Origin: DAOTZS01 sp034434335
GTDB lineage: Bacteria > Chloroflexota > Anaerolineae > CG2-30-64-16
Reading direction: 5' to 3'
Assembly (NCBI GenBank): GCA_034434335.1
Contig: DAOTZS010000202.1
Coordinates: 1 to 6,240 of the forward strand
Length of the DNA stretch: 6,240 nt
The position numbers and the translations under genes are program-made. The notes beneath the pieces are model-generated. The model was not told the origin of the DNA and ran no database searches. It worked only from the letters and a program-made list of their open reading frames with translations. Of the stretch, positions 1 through 6,133 are shown piece by piece (the first letter of the stretch is position 1; each line of letters begins with the position of its first letter).

Positions 1-1160
<1,160 letters not shown>

Positions 1161-1171
1161 TCACTCCTCCT

Positions 1172-2926
1172 CTACCGATCCACATCTCCCAACACAATGT
1201 CAATTGAGCCGATAATGATAACCAGGTCGGCGATGAACCCCCCGCGCGCCATCGTATCGGTCGCCTGCAAGTTGTGGAAGGACGGAGTCCGATAGCGCAG
1301 GCGGTAGGGGATGGCGGTGCCGTCGCTGACCAGGTAGAAGCCAACTTCGCCGCGTGGGCCTTCCACGCACTCATAAACCTCGCCCTTGGGAGGCTTAAAC
1401 CCCTCGGTCATCAGCTTGAAGTGGTGGATGACGGCCTCCATGCTGGTATCCAGCTCTTGCCGTGGGGGCAACGCCATCTTGCGGTCGGCTGTCCACACCG
1501 GGCCGTCGGGCAGGTTCTTTATGGCCTGGTCAATGATGCGCAGGCTCTGGCGCATCTCCTCCAGGCGCACCATATACCGCGCATAGGTGTCGCCTTCCGT
1601 GGCGGTAGGCACCTTGAAATCGTAGTTCTCGTAGCCGCTATAGGGCCGAGCTTTGCGGTAGTCAAAGGCCAGGCCCGAGGCGCGCAACATCGGCCCGGTG
1701 ACCCCCAGCGACAGTGCCTGTTCCAGGGTGAGCTTGCCCACCCCTTGCGTGCGTGCCTTCCAGGAAGGATTCCTGGTAACCATCCGCTCGTATTCGTCAA
1801 TGCGGCGGGGGAAATGTCTCAGCACATCCTGCACGCGCTCGGTAAAGCTGGGCGGCACGTCCCTCCACAGGCCGCCGGGGCGGATGTAAGAGGTGGTCAT
1901 GCGCGCGCCGCTGACAAGCTCGAAGATGTCCAGGATCTGCTCCCGCTCGCGGAAAGCGTACATCAGCAGGGCATGGTTCACGCCCGAAGCGTCCATCACG
2001 TGGGTGCCCAGCCAGAGCAGATGCGAGGCCAGACGTTGCAGCTCGGCCATGATGACGCGCAGCACCTGCGCCCGCGGGGGGATTTCCACCCCCATGAGCT
2101 TTTCCACGGCCAGGGCATAGCCCAGGTTGTTGCTCATGGAAGAGACATAGTCGGAGCGGTCGGTGTAGGGGGTGAAATCCTTATAGCGGATCGTCTCGCC
2201 CTGCTTCTCGAAGCCGGAGTGTAAGTAGCCGATATCGGGGTAGGCAGCCACCACCCGCTCGCCATCCAGCTCCACCACCACCCGCAGGACGCCGTGGGTG
2301 GCCGGGTGGTGGGGGCCCATGTTGAGGATGACGTGCCGGTTGGTGTCGGCCTGCTTGGGCGGCACCGTCTGCATGGCCTTGGCTTCGACGATTTGCTTGC
2401 CGAAGGAGGCGAATTCTTCGTCCTCCCAGGTCATCGAAAAGGGCACAGGCTCACCCCCGCGCGGCACGTCTTTGCGCAGCGGGTGGTTGGGCCAGTTATC
2501 CGGAAGGAGGATGCGGCGCAGGTCGGGGTGGCCGGCGAAGCGGATCCCCATCAGGTCATAGACTTCGCGTTCAGGCCAGTTAGCACCGGCCCACAGCCCG
2601 GTCAGGGTGGGCACCGTCGGGGTTTGCCCTTCCGGCACAGGCACTTTGAGGGCAATACGCTGCCCGGTCGCAGGAGACATAAGGTGGTAGACGGTGGTGA
2701 ATCGTTCCCTGCCATTATAACCGGGATACTTGCTCCAGTCTACGGCGGTCAGATTGGCCAGGTGCTGAAACTGCAATGCGGGGTCATCGCGTAGCATTTG
2801 GGCCACCGCCACCAGGTCCTGGCACCGCACAGTAATAGTTGTCTCCCCGCGAAAGTGACTCACAGACTGGATGGCGTCGGGGAACCGCGCTTTGAGCTTT
2901 TCAACTGCGAGGTCGTTCTGGGTCAT
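1172..2926 (-). CDS. nuoCD: NADH-quinone oxidoreductase subunit C/D (fused NuoCD)
   Basis: This is a peripheral-arm subunit that, with NuoB and NuoH, forms the quinone-reduction cavity. The protein is 584 residues from the chosen start. The NuoC (30 kDa) domain covers about 1-185, with the family signature EREVYDLMGI at 119-128 followed by HPDLRRILLPDNWPNHPLRKD. The NuoD (49 kDa) domain starts near 195, with NMGPHHPATHG at 202-212, GYLHSGFEK at 233-241, and the typical C-terminus GSIDIVLGDVDR at 573-584. The fused form is also known from E. coli. The frame extends to a GTG at 2972-2974, but the ATG at 2924-2926 is preferred: AGGA lies seven bases upstream and the protein then begins MTQNDLAVEKLKARF, as NuoC proteins do. 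It lies 65 nt after nuoB and 11 nt before nuoEF, in the same operon. Both domains look intact. Confidence 0.96.
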   Translation of the reverse strand: MTQNDLAVEKLKARFPDAIQSVSHFRGETTITVRCQDLVAVAQMLRDDPALQFQHLANLTAVDWSKYPGYNGRERFTTVYHLMSPATGQRIALKVPVPEGQTPTVPTLTGLWAGANWPEREVYDLMGIRFAGHPDLRRILLPDNWPNHPLRKDVPRGGEPVPFSMTWEDEEFASFGKQIVEAKAMQTVPPKQADTNRHVILNMGPHHPATHGVLRVVVELDGERVVAAYPDIGYLHSGFEKQGETIRYKDFTPYTDRSDYVSSMSNNLGYALAVEKLMGVEIPPRAQVLRVIMAELQRLASHLLWLGTHVMDASGVNHALLMYAFREREQILDIFELVSGARMTTSYIRPGGLWRDVPPSFTERVQDVLRHFPRRIDEYERMVTRNPSWKARTQGVGKLTLEQALSLGVTGPMLRASGLAFDYRKARPYSGYENYDFKVPTATEGDTYARYMVRLEEMRQSLRIIDQAIKNLPDGPVWTADRKMALPPRQELDTSMEAVIHHFKLMTEGFKPPKGEVYECVEGPRGEVGFYLVSDGTAIPYRLRYRTPSFHNLQATDTMARGGFIADLVIIIGSIDIVLGDVDR

Positions 2927-2991
2927 GCTGAGTTCCTGTTGTGGCCGAGGAAGGGCGGAAGAATGAACGACCACAAGGTTACTTTCTTGGT

Positions 2992-3483
2992 CTATCTGCT
3001 GAGCGCGCGATCGCGGAACTTCTCCTGGGTGATCTTCTTCTGCAGCAGCGTCAGCGCATAGAGCAGCGCCTCAGGCCGCGGAGGACAACCAGGCACGTAA
3101 ACATCCACAGGGATGATCTTGTCCACCCCCTGGACGATGGCATAGTTGTTGAAAGGGCCGCCGGCACTGGCACAGATGCCCATGGCAATGACCCACTTGG
3201 GCTCGAGCATCTGGTCGTAAAGGCGTTTGATCACCGGAGCCATCTTATTGCTCACGCGGCCGGAGACGATCAGCAGGTCGGCCTGCCGCGGAGACGCGCG
3301 GAATACTTCAGAGCCGAAACGGCTGATATCGAAGCGGCTGACCCCCGACGCGATCTGCTCGATCGCGCAGCAGGCCAGGCCAAAGGTGAGGGGGAAGATG
3401 GAGAACTTGCGGCCCCAGTTGACCACTGCTTCCAGGGTGGTAGTGATAAAGCTTTCTGCGGGCAGGCGTTCTTCAAGTCCCAT
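2992..3483 (-). CDS. nuoB: NADH-quinone oxidoreductase subunit B, N2 cluster subunit
   Basis: NuoB holds the terminal [4Fe-4S] cluster N2, which passes electrons to quinone. The product has 163 residues; E. coli NuoB is about 220, and compact versions are common in other phyla. All four N2 cysteines are visible: the adjacent pair C38-C39 in GLACCAIE, C104 in MGICASAGG and C133 in VPGCPPRPE. The stretch FNNYAIVQGVDKIIPVD, which the family conserves strongly, is also present. The ATG at 3481-3483 has GGAG about eight bases upstream. The gene follows nuoA copy 1 by 48 nt and precedes nuoCD by 65 nt, giving the standard A-B-C-D order. No defects are visible. Confidence 0.97.
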   Translation of the reverse strand: MGLEERLPAESFITTTLEAVVNWGRKFSIFPLTFGLACCAIEQIASGVSRFDISRFGSEVFRASPRQADLLIVSGRVSNKMAPVIKRLYDQMLEPKWVIAMGICASAGGPFNNYAIVQGVDKIIPVDVYVPGCPPRPEALLYALTLLQKKITQEKFRDRALSR

Positions 3484-3510
3484 GGATTTCTCCGCTACAT
3501 GGTCTAGGTC

Positions 3511-3526
3511 CAGCCGTTGCCGGCTG
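3511..3526 (-). other. Intercistronic hairpin between nuoA copy 1 and nuoB
   Basis: On the mRNA strand this reads CAGCCG-GCAA-CGGCTG: a perfect 6-bp stem closed by a GNRA-type tetraloop, starting 5 nt after the nuoA stop. No U-tract follows, so it is unlikely to be an intrinsic terminator. A role in mRNA stability or processing is possible but is inference. Confidence 0.45.
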
Positions 3527-3531
3527 ATTAT

Positions 3532-3888
3532 CTATTGCCATCTAAAGGCGCCGTTCTTCCAGGCATACACAAAGCCTACCAGGAGGACGGCGACGAAGAT
3601 AGCTATCTCGACCAGCCCGAATAGCCCCAGCTTGCGCGCGGCCACAGCCCATGGATACATCAAGATTACTTCGACGTCGAACAGGATGAAGAGAACAGCC
3701 ACCATGTAGAACTGCACGGGGAAGCGCCGGCGAGCATCGCCCAGGGGGACAATTCCAGATTCGTAGGCCTCGTGTTTGGCCGGGTTATGGCGCTTGGGGC
3801 CCAAAACAGCCGATACAAGCAACGCAACAGCGGCAAATCCGGCAGCTACCAATACCATTACCAGGATCGGCACGTACTGTTCAGGCAT
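3532..3888 (-). CDS. nuoA: NADH-quinone oxidoreductase subunit A, copy 1 (peripheral-arm operon)
   Basis: NuoA is a small membrane subunit beside NuoH at the quinone-entry region. The protein is 118 residues with three hydrophobic segments at about 8-30, 62-84 and 90-111. Family landmarks are EAYESGIVP in the first loop and FILFDVEVILMYPWAV entering the second helix region; the acidic D and E of FDVE are present. The C-terminus YAWKNGAFRWQ is typical. The ATG at 3886-3888 has GGAG seven bases upstream. It is the first gene of the minus-strand set A-B-CD-EF, about 95 nt downstream of a promoter candidate. A hand-made ungapped alignment with copy 2 gives 49 of 118 identical residues (about 42 percent), so the two are old paralogs or separately acquired, not a recent duplication. 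Confidence 0.96.
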   Translation of the reverse strand: MPEQYVPILVMVLVAAGFAAVALLVSAVLGPKRHNPAKHEAYESGIVPLGDARRRFPVQFYMVAVLFILFDVEVILMYPWAVAARKLGLFGLVEIAIFVAVLLVGFVYAWKNGAFRWQ

Positions 3889-3974
3889 AACCTGCTCCAG
3901 GCCGGGAATGGGTCAGTCAGCTCTGGCCGGCGAACATGCTCATCGCAGATTTCCATCTGGCGGCCATGACTCCC

Positions 3975-3992
3975 CTTTGCGGGCTTGCAAAG
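3975..3992. repeat. Inverted repeat at the minus-strand transcription start
   Basis: CTTTGC and GCAAAG form perfect 6-bp arms around a 6-bp centre. The repeat overlaps the candidate minus-strand -10 box and the expected start point, a position where a bound repressor would block initiation. No regulator is identified, so an operator role is inference. Confidence 0.35.
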
Positions 3993-4020
3993 TCTATCAC
4001 GAACCGGTTATCCTTGTCAA
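3991..4020 (-). promoter_or_regulatory. Candidate sigma-70-type promoter for nuoA-B-CD-EF
   Basis: Read on the minus strand, a perfect TTGACA (-35, 4015-4020) is followed after 18 bp by TAGACT (-10, 3991-3996; 4 of 6 to consensus). The start point would be near 3984, leaving a leader of about 95 nt before nuoA copy 1. The palindrome AACCGGTT (4002-4009) lies in the spacer. This is a consensus match only. Confidence 0.5.
4002..4009. promoter_or_regulatory. Palindrome AACCGGTT in the minus-strand promoter spacer
   Basis: A perfect 8-bp palindrome lies between the -35 and -10 boxes of the minus-strand promoter, and its right end is 30 bp upstream of the plus-strand -35. A dimeric regulator bound here could affect both operons. 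Palindromes this short also arise by chance, so the call is weak. Confidence 0.25.
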
Positions 4021-4039
4021 ACTGCCAGGCTATATAACT

Positions 4040-4068
4040 TTGCATTCCGCCCCCGTCTGTGCTACAAT
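4040..4068 (+). promoter_or_regulatory. Candidate promoter for nuoA copy 2 and nuoH
   Basis: TTGCAT (4040-4045) and TACAAT (4063-4068; 5 of 6 to TATAAT) are separated by exactly 17 bp. The -35 match is poor beyond TTG. The start would be near 4075, giving a leader of about 93 nt before the TTG codon. An AT-rich TATATAA stretch just upstream (4031-4037) may help melting or be part of an alternative -10. Confidence 0.45.
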
Positions 4069-4114
4069 GCGCATGCCCTGCTGCCGGGAGCTGCCCCCGC
4101 TCCTGGCTGTGGGC

Positions 4115-4147
4115 CTGGCAGGCTCAAGGAAAGAGTTTCCCTGCCAG
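4115..4147 (+). other. Leader hairpin upstream of nuoA copy 2
   Basis: CTGGCAG (4115-4121) pairs with CTGCCAG (4141-4147), and an inner stem GGAAA (4128-4132) pairs with TTTCC (4136-4140) around a 3-nt GAG loop. A 6-nt one-sided bulge joins them, giving 12 base pairs in all. It ends eight bases before the AAGGAGG ribosome-binding site, so it could influence translation or RNA stability. There is no U-tract. I do not recognise it as a known riboswitch. Confidence 0.4.
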
Positions 4148-4154
4148 CATTGCC

Positions 4155-4170
4155 AAGGAGGGTCGCCTTG
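4155..4170 (+). promoter_or_regulatory. Ribosome-binding site that sets the TTG start of nuoA copy 2
   Basis: AAGGAGG (4155-4161) lies six bases upstream of TTG (4168-4170). No ATG or GTG in the frame is better placed. Starting here gives a protein of 118 residues, exactly the length of copy 1, with a normal NuoA N-terminus. Confidence 0.8.
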
Positions 4171-4524
4171 CTTTCGCAGTACGCGTTCATCGGCATCTTC
4201 GTCATCATTGCCTTTGCCCTACCGATGATCGGCCTTGGCGTGGCCTGGCTGCTCCGCCCCAAGAAGCCCAACCCCGTTAAGAATTCCACCTACGAGTGCG
4301 GCGTCGAGACCATCGGCAATGCTTGGGTCCAGTTCAAAGCCCAGTACTATCTTTATGCCCTGATCTTCGTGGTTTTTGACGTCGAAGCTGTTTTCATCTT
4401 CCCATGGGCTGTGGCCTATAACAGGCTGGGCCTGTACGCTATGGTCGAGATGGCGTTGTTCGTGCTGATCCTGGTGGGCGGATTGCTCTATGCCTGGCGC
4501 AAGGGCGCCTTGGAGTGGCATTGA
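4168..4524 (+). CDS. nuoA: NADH-quinone oxidoreductase subunit A, copy 2 (membrane-arm operon)
   Basis: This is a second complete NuoA of 118 residues, beginning MLSQYAFIGIF when TTG is used as start. It has three hydrophobic segments at about 5-29, 61-83 and 90-111. Landmarks are NSTYECGVETIG in the loop, where copy 1 has YESG and this copy has YECG, and FVVFDVEAVFIFPWAV. The C-terminus is YAWRKGALEWH. The frame is open upstream to an ATG at 3985, but that extension would run through the promoter and leader and has no NuoA character, so it is rejected. The gene heads a plus-strand set followed by nuoH and nuoJ. It is about 42 percent identical to copy 1 in an ungapped hand alignment. Whether both copies serve one complex or alternate in two complexes cannot be told from this window. 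Confidence 0.94.
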   Translation: MLSQYAFIGIFVIIAFALPMIGLGVAWLLRPKKPNPVKNSTYECGVETIGNAWVQFKAQYYLYALIFVVFDVEAVFIFPWAVAYNRLGLYAMVEMALFVLILVGGLLYAWRKGALEWH

Positions 4525-4533
4525 CCTACACAA

Positions 4534-4550
4534 AGGTAACCATCACCTTA
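4534..4550 (+). repeat. Operator-like repeat, left copy (split by the insertion)
   Basis: AGGTAACCATCACCTTA matches the right copy at 4757-4773 at 13 of 17 positions and keeps AGGT and ACCT as outer half-sites. With the inserted element and one target duplication removed, the copies would sit in direct tandem, 18 bp apart start to start. A regulatory role is inference. Confidence 0.4.
4543..4550 (+). repeat. Target-site duplication, left copy
   Basis: TCACCTTA directly abuts the left terminal inverted repeat. The matching CCACCTTA (4748-4755) directly abuts the right one, agreeing at 7 of 8 bases. Exact abutment on both sides supports a real insertion. Confidence 0.65.
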
Positions 4551-4578
4551 CAGGAGTTACGCACTTTAGGGCGTATCG

Positions 4579-4717
4579 CCCCATCCCCCTACCCCCTTCC
4601 CCGCCTTGCGGGGAAGGGGGATCGGGATTAAGGGTATTCTGGGCGGCTTCGCCGCCCAGAATACCCTTTCAAAGGATTCCCCCGCCCCCGATTGGGGGCG
4701 GGGGCTAGGGGGTGGGG
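4579..4717. repeat. Three-leaf foldback core of the element
   Basis: Three perfect hairpins lie inside an outer stem. Hairpin 1 (4592-4620) has 13-bp arms and a CTT loop. Hairpin 2 (4630-4668) has 18-bp arms and a TTC loop. Hairpin 3 (4679-4704) has 11-bp arms of CCCCCGCCCCC type and a GATT loop. The outer stem pairs 4579-4591 with 4706-4717, 12 bp with one bulged T. The whole can fold as a cloverleaf in single-stranded DNA or RNA. No U-tract follows any leaf, so it does not look like an ordinary intrinsic terminator, though it may slow RNA polymerase or protect RNA ends. Confidence 0.85.
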
Positions 4718-4718
4718 G
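4694..4718 (+). other. G-quadruplex motif
   Basis: Four runs of five G are separated by loops of 1, 3 and 1 bases, which fits the canonical intramolecular G-quadruplex pattern on the transcribed-sense strand, about 70 nt before nuoH. It competes with hairpin 3 and the outer stem for the same bases. A second sense-strand motif lies at 4610-4634 and an antisense one at 4579-4602. Confidence 0.6.
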
Positions 4719-4747
4719 TACAACGTAGTGCAACTGCATAACTCCTG

Positions 4748-4755
4748 CCACCTTA
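4748..4755 (+). repeat. Target-site duplication, right copy
   Basis: CCACCTTA abuts the right terminal repeat and matches the left copy TCACCTTA at 7 of 8 bases; the single mismatch is the outermost base. Confidence 0.65.
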
Positions 4756-4772
4756 TAGGTGACGGTCACCTA
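4756..4772 (+). promoter_or_regulatory. Palindrome just upstream of the nuoH ribosome-binding site
   Basis: TAGGTGAC and GTCACCTA form perfect 8-bp arms around a single G at 4764. It is the right copy of the 17-bp repeat that also occurs before the inserted element. It ends two bases before GAGGGA (4775-4780), the nuoH Shine-Dalgarno. It could be a protein-binding site or an RNA stem that tunes nuoH translation; the sequence does not decide. Confidence 0.45.
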
Positions 4773-4786
4773 ACGAGGGAACAGCT

Positions 4787-5950
4787 ATGGACTTCGTGCG
4801 CGATTTCTTCGTCAACCTGGGCAACGCCTGGACGAACTGGATCAGCGGGTTTCTGCCTCCCTGGCTGGTGAGCTTGATCAACGACGTGGCTGTGGGGGTC
4901 ATCCTGGTGCTGATGCCGGTCATTGCCACCCTCACCCTGACCTGGATGGAGCGTAAGGTCATCGCCCGCATCCAGAACCGCCTGGGCCCCAACCGCGTGG
5001 GGCCGTGGGGCATCTTCCAGGCCATCGCCGATGCGATCAAGCTCCTGGTCAAGGAGGACATCATCCCCGCTGGGGCTGACAGGCCGGTGTTCAACCTGGC
5101 CCCGATCCTGATCTTCGTCCCGGCTGCCCTCCTTTGGGCCGTGCTGCCCTTCGGGCCCCGGCTGATGGGCCGGGACCTGAATATCGGCGTGCTCTATCTG
5201 GTCGCCGTGGGCTCGGTCACCACGTTAGCGGTGCTGATGGCCGGCTGGTCGTCTAACAACAAGTTCGCCCTGATCAGTGCCTTCCGGGTGGTGGCCCAGT
5301 TGCTCAGCTATGAGGTGCCCATGGTGCTCTCTATGGCGGCTGTGGTGTTGCTGGCCGGCTCCATGAGGATGGGGGAGATTGTCGAGCGCCAGAGCGTGCC
5401 TTTCGGCCTGGTACTTCCCCTGGCCTTGATTGTGTATCTCCTGACCGCCATCGCCGAGACAGGCCGCGCGCCTTTCGATCTCCTGGAGGCCGATTCGGAG
5501 ATCGTAGCCGGCTATTTCATCGAGTATAGTGGGCTGAAGTTCGGCTGGTTCTATATCGCGGAATACGGTAATCTGCTGGCGGTTTCGGCTATTGCCACCA
5601 CCCTCTTCCTGGGCGGATGGCGTGGGCCATTCGTGGCAACGGTGCCGGTGCTCGGCCCATTCTATTTCATGGCCAAGGCGCTGGTGATCGTCTTCCTGCT
5701 GATGTGGATCCGCGGCACCTGGCCCCGCTTCCGCATTGACCAGATGCTGGCCTTCGCCTGGAAGGTGTTGGTGCCGGCGTCGCTGGCCAACCTGCTGTGG
5801 GTGGCGATCGCGCTCAAGCTGCCGGTGCCCACGCCCGCGCAATGGGCGCTCATCCTGGCTGGCAACGTTGGCATCATACTGGTCGCGCTGACCCTGCTGG
5901 GCCAGGCAGCCAAGAGATACGCGGCGCGACGTGGCCTGGCAGTCACATGA
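4787..5950 (+). CDS. nuoH: NADH-quinone oxidoreductase subunit H
   Basis: NuoH anchors the peripheral arm in the membrane and lines the quinone channel. The protein is 387 residues; E. coli NuoH is 325. Signatures are WMERK (53-57) followed by RIQNRLGPNRVGPWG (61-75), then AETGRAPFD (223-231), EADSE (234-238) and VAGYFIEYSG (240-249), which form the acidic quinone-channel loop, and PRFRIDQ (313-319). Around eight to nine hydrophobic segments are visible; the last, near 351-373, lies beyond the end of shorter NuoH proteins and explains much of the extra length. Within the loop it has GR where NR is common, LLEAD where LPEGE is common, and FIEY where HTEY is common; the acidic residues remain. 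The ATG has GAGGGA six bases upstream. The gene is separated from nuoA copy 2 by the inserted element. Confidence 0.97.
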   Translation: MDFVRDFFVNLGNAWTNWISGFLPPWLVSLINDVAVGVILVLMPVIATLTLTWMERKVIARIQNRLGPNRVGPWGIFQAIADAIKLLVKEDIIPAGADRPVFNLAPILIFVPAALLWAVLPFGPRLMGRDLNIGVLYLVAVGSVTTLAVLMAGWSSNNKFALISAFRVVAQLLSYEVPMVLSMAAVVLLAGSMRMGEIVERQSVPFGLVLPLALIVYLLTAIAETGRAPFDLLEADSEIVAGYFIEYSGLKFGWFYIAEYGNLLAVSAIATTLFLGGWRGPFVATVPVLGPFYFMAKALVIVFLLMWIRGTWPRFRIDQMLAFAWKVLVPASLANLLWVAIALKLPVPTPAQWALILAGNVGIILVALTLLGQAAKRYAARRGLAVT

Positions 5951-5962
5951 GTTGATGCCTCC

Positions 5963-6133
5963 ATGATCCACATTATCCGCGACCGTGCCACACCTGGCCA
6001 GATAGAGATGAGAGATCTGGGTGCTATCCGTGCTCGTTTCCTTCAAGACGATCTGCCTGTGCGCCTGGGCGGTATCGCAGCCAACCTGGCCCGCATAAGT
6101 TCTTTTGCAAGGAATTCCCAGCTATGCAGTTAG
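5963..6133 (+). pseudogene. 56-codon ORF in the nuoH-nuoJ gap, probable composite gene remnant
   Basis: The frame runs from ATG at 5963 to TAG at 6131-6133 and overlaps the nuoJ start by 10 nt. It has no Shine-Dalgarno. Its first part, MIHIIRDRATPGQIEM, resembles the N-terminus of DUF5674-type proteins as I remember them. From the internal ATG at 6008, the stretch ARFLQDDLPVRLGGIAANLARI (residues 24-45, with Q28 and G37) resembles the N-terminus of a different small-protein family of cyanobacteria and Chloroflexota. Both resemblances come from memory and are uncertain. Two N-terminal fragments in one short frame would suggest rearranged debris. It could also be a genuine small protein. No 4Fe-4S CxxCxxCxxxCP motif is present, so it is not NuoI. 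Confidence 0.4.

Larger units (their letters stand above)
3889..4167. promoter_or_regulatory. Divergent intergenic region between the two nuoA genes
   Basis: These 279 bp separate the start codons of two oppositely transcribed nuoA genes. They must hold the promoters and leaders of both gene sets. Visible inside are a candidate promoter for each strand with the -35 boxes 20 bp apart, an 8-bp palindrome, an inverted repeat near the minus-strand start point and a leader hairpin in front of the TTG start. I see no convincing protein-coding content. Confidence 0.8.
4551..4747. mobile_element. MITE-like non-autonomous element between nuoA copy 2 and nuoH
   Basis: This 197-bp element has terminal inverted repeats CAGGAGTTACGCA (4551-4563) and TGCATAACTCCTG (4735-4747), matching at 12 of 13. 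It is flanked by an 8-bp duplication (7 of 8). It encodes no transposase; open frames crossing it are low-complexity. The interior is nearly all foldback sequence. Without it the nuoA-nuoH gap would be about 57 nt instead of 262 nt. The ends recall terminal repeats of the GGACTTACGCA kind that I associate with transposons of cyanobacteria and Chloroflexota, but I cannot assign a family. It would be transcribed with the operon. Confidence 0.75.

Noticed and set aside
1274..2224. 316-codon plus-strand open frame
   Set aside because: It lies fully antisense to nuoCD, whose motifs are clear; it is a GC-rich shadow frame without recognisable domains.
2927..2974. Upstream GTG start for nuoCD adding 16 residues
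   Set aside because: It has no Shine-Dalgarno and adds residues unlike a NuoC N-terminus; the ATG at 2926 has AGGA at good spacing.
3917..3967. 16-residue leader peptide (MAARWKSAMSMFAGQS) on the minus strand before nuoA copy 1
   Set aside because: The purine-rich GGGGAG is only two bases from the ATG, too close for normal initiation, and the peptide has no attenuation-type codon run.
4067..4074. Palindrome ATGCGCAT overlapping the plus-strand -10 and start region
   Set aside because: It is eight bases only, without a partner site; too likely by chance to call an operator.
3985..4167. N-terminal extension of nuoA copy 2 from an ATG at 3985
   Set aside because: It would be translated across the promoter and leader region, has no NuoA character, and would make the protein 179 residues instead of 118.
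4592..4704. Intrinsic terminator between nuoA copy 2 and nuoH
   Set aside because: The stems are strong, but none is followed by a T-tract, and nuoH downstream has no obvious promoter of its own.
4490..4769. Short open frames across the foldback element on both strands
   Set aside because: They are proline- and glycine-rich translations of C/G runs with no domain; the sequence is explained by the hairpins.
5225..6046. 273-codon minus-strand open frame
   Set aside because: It is antisense to nuoH and its scar, rich in H, Q and R as shadow frames of membrane genes are, with no family resemblance.
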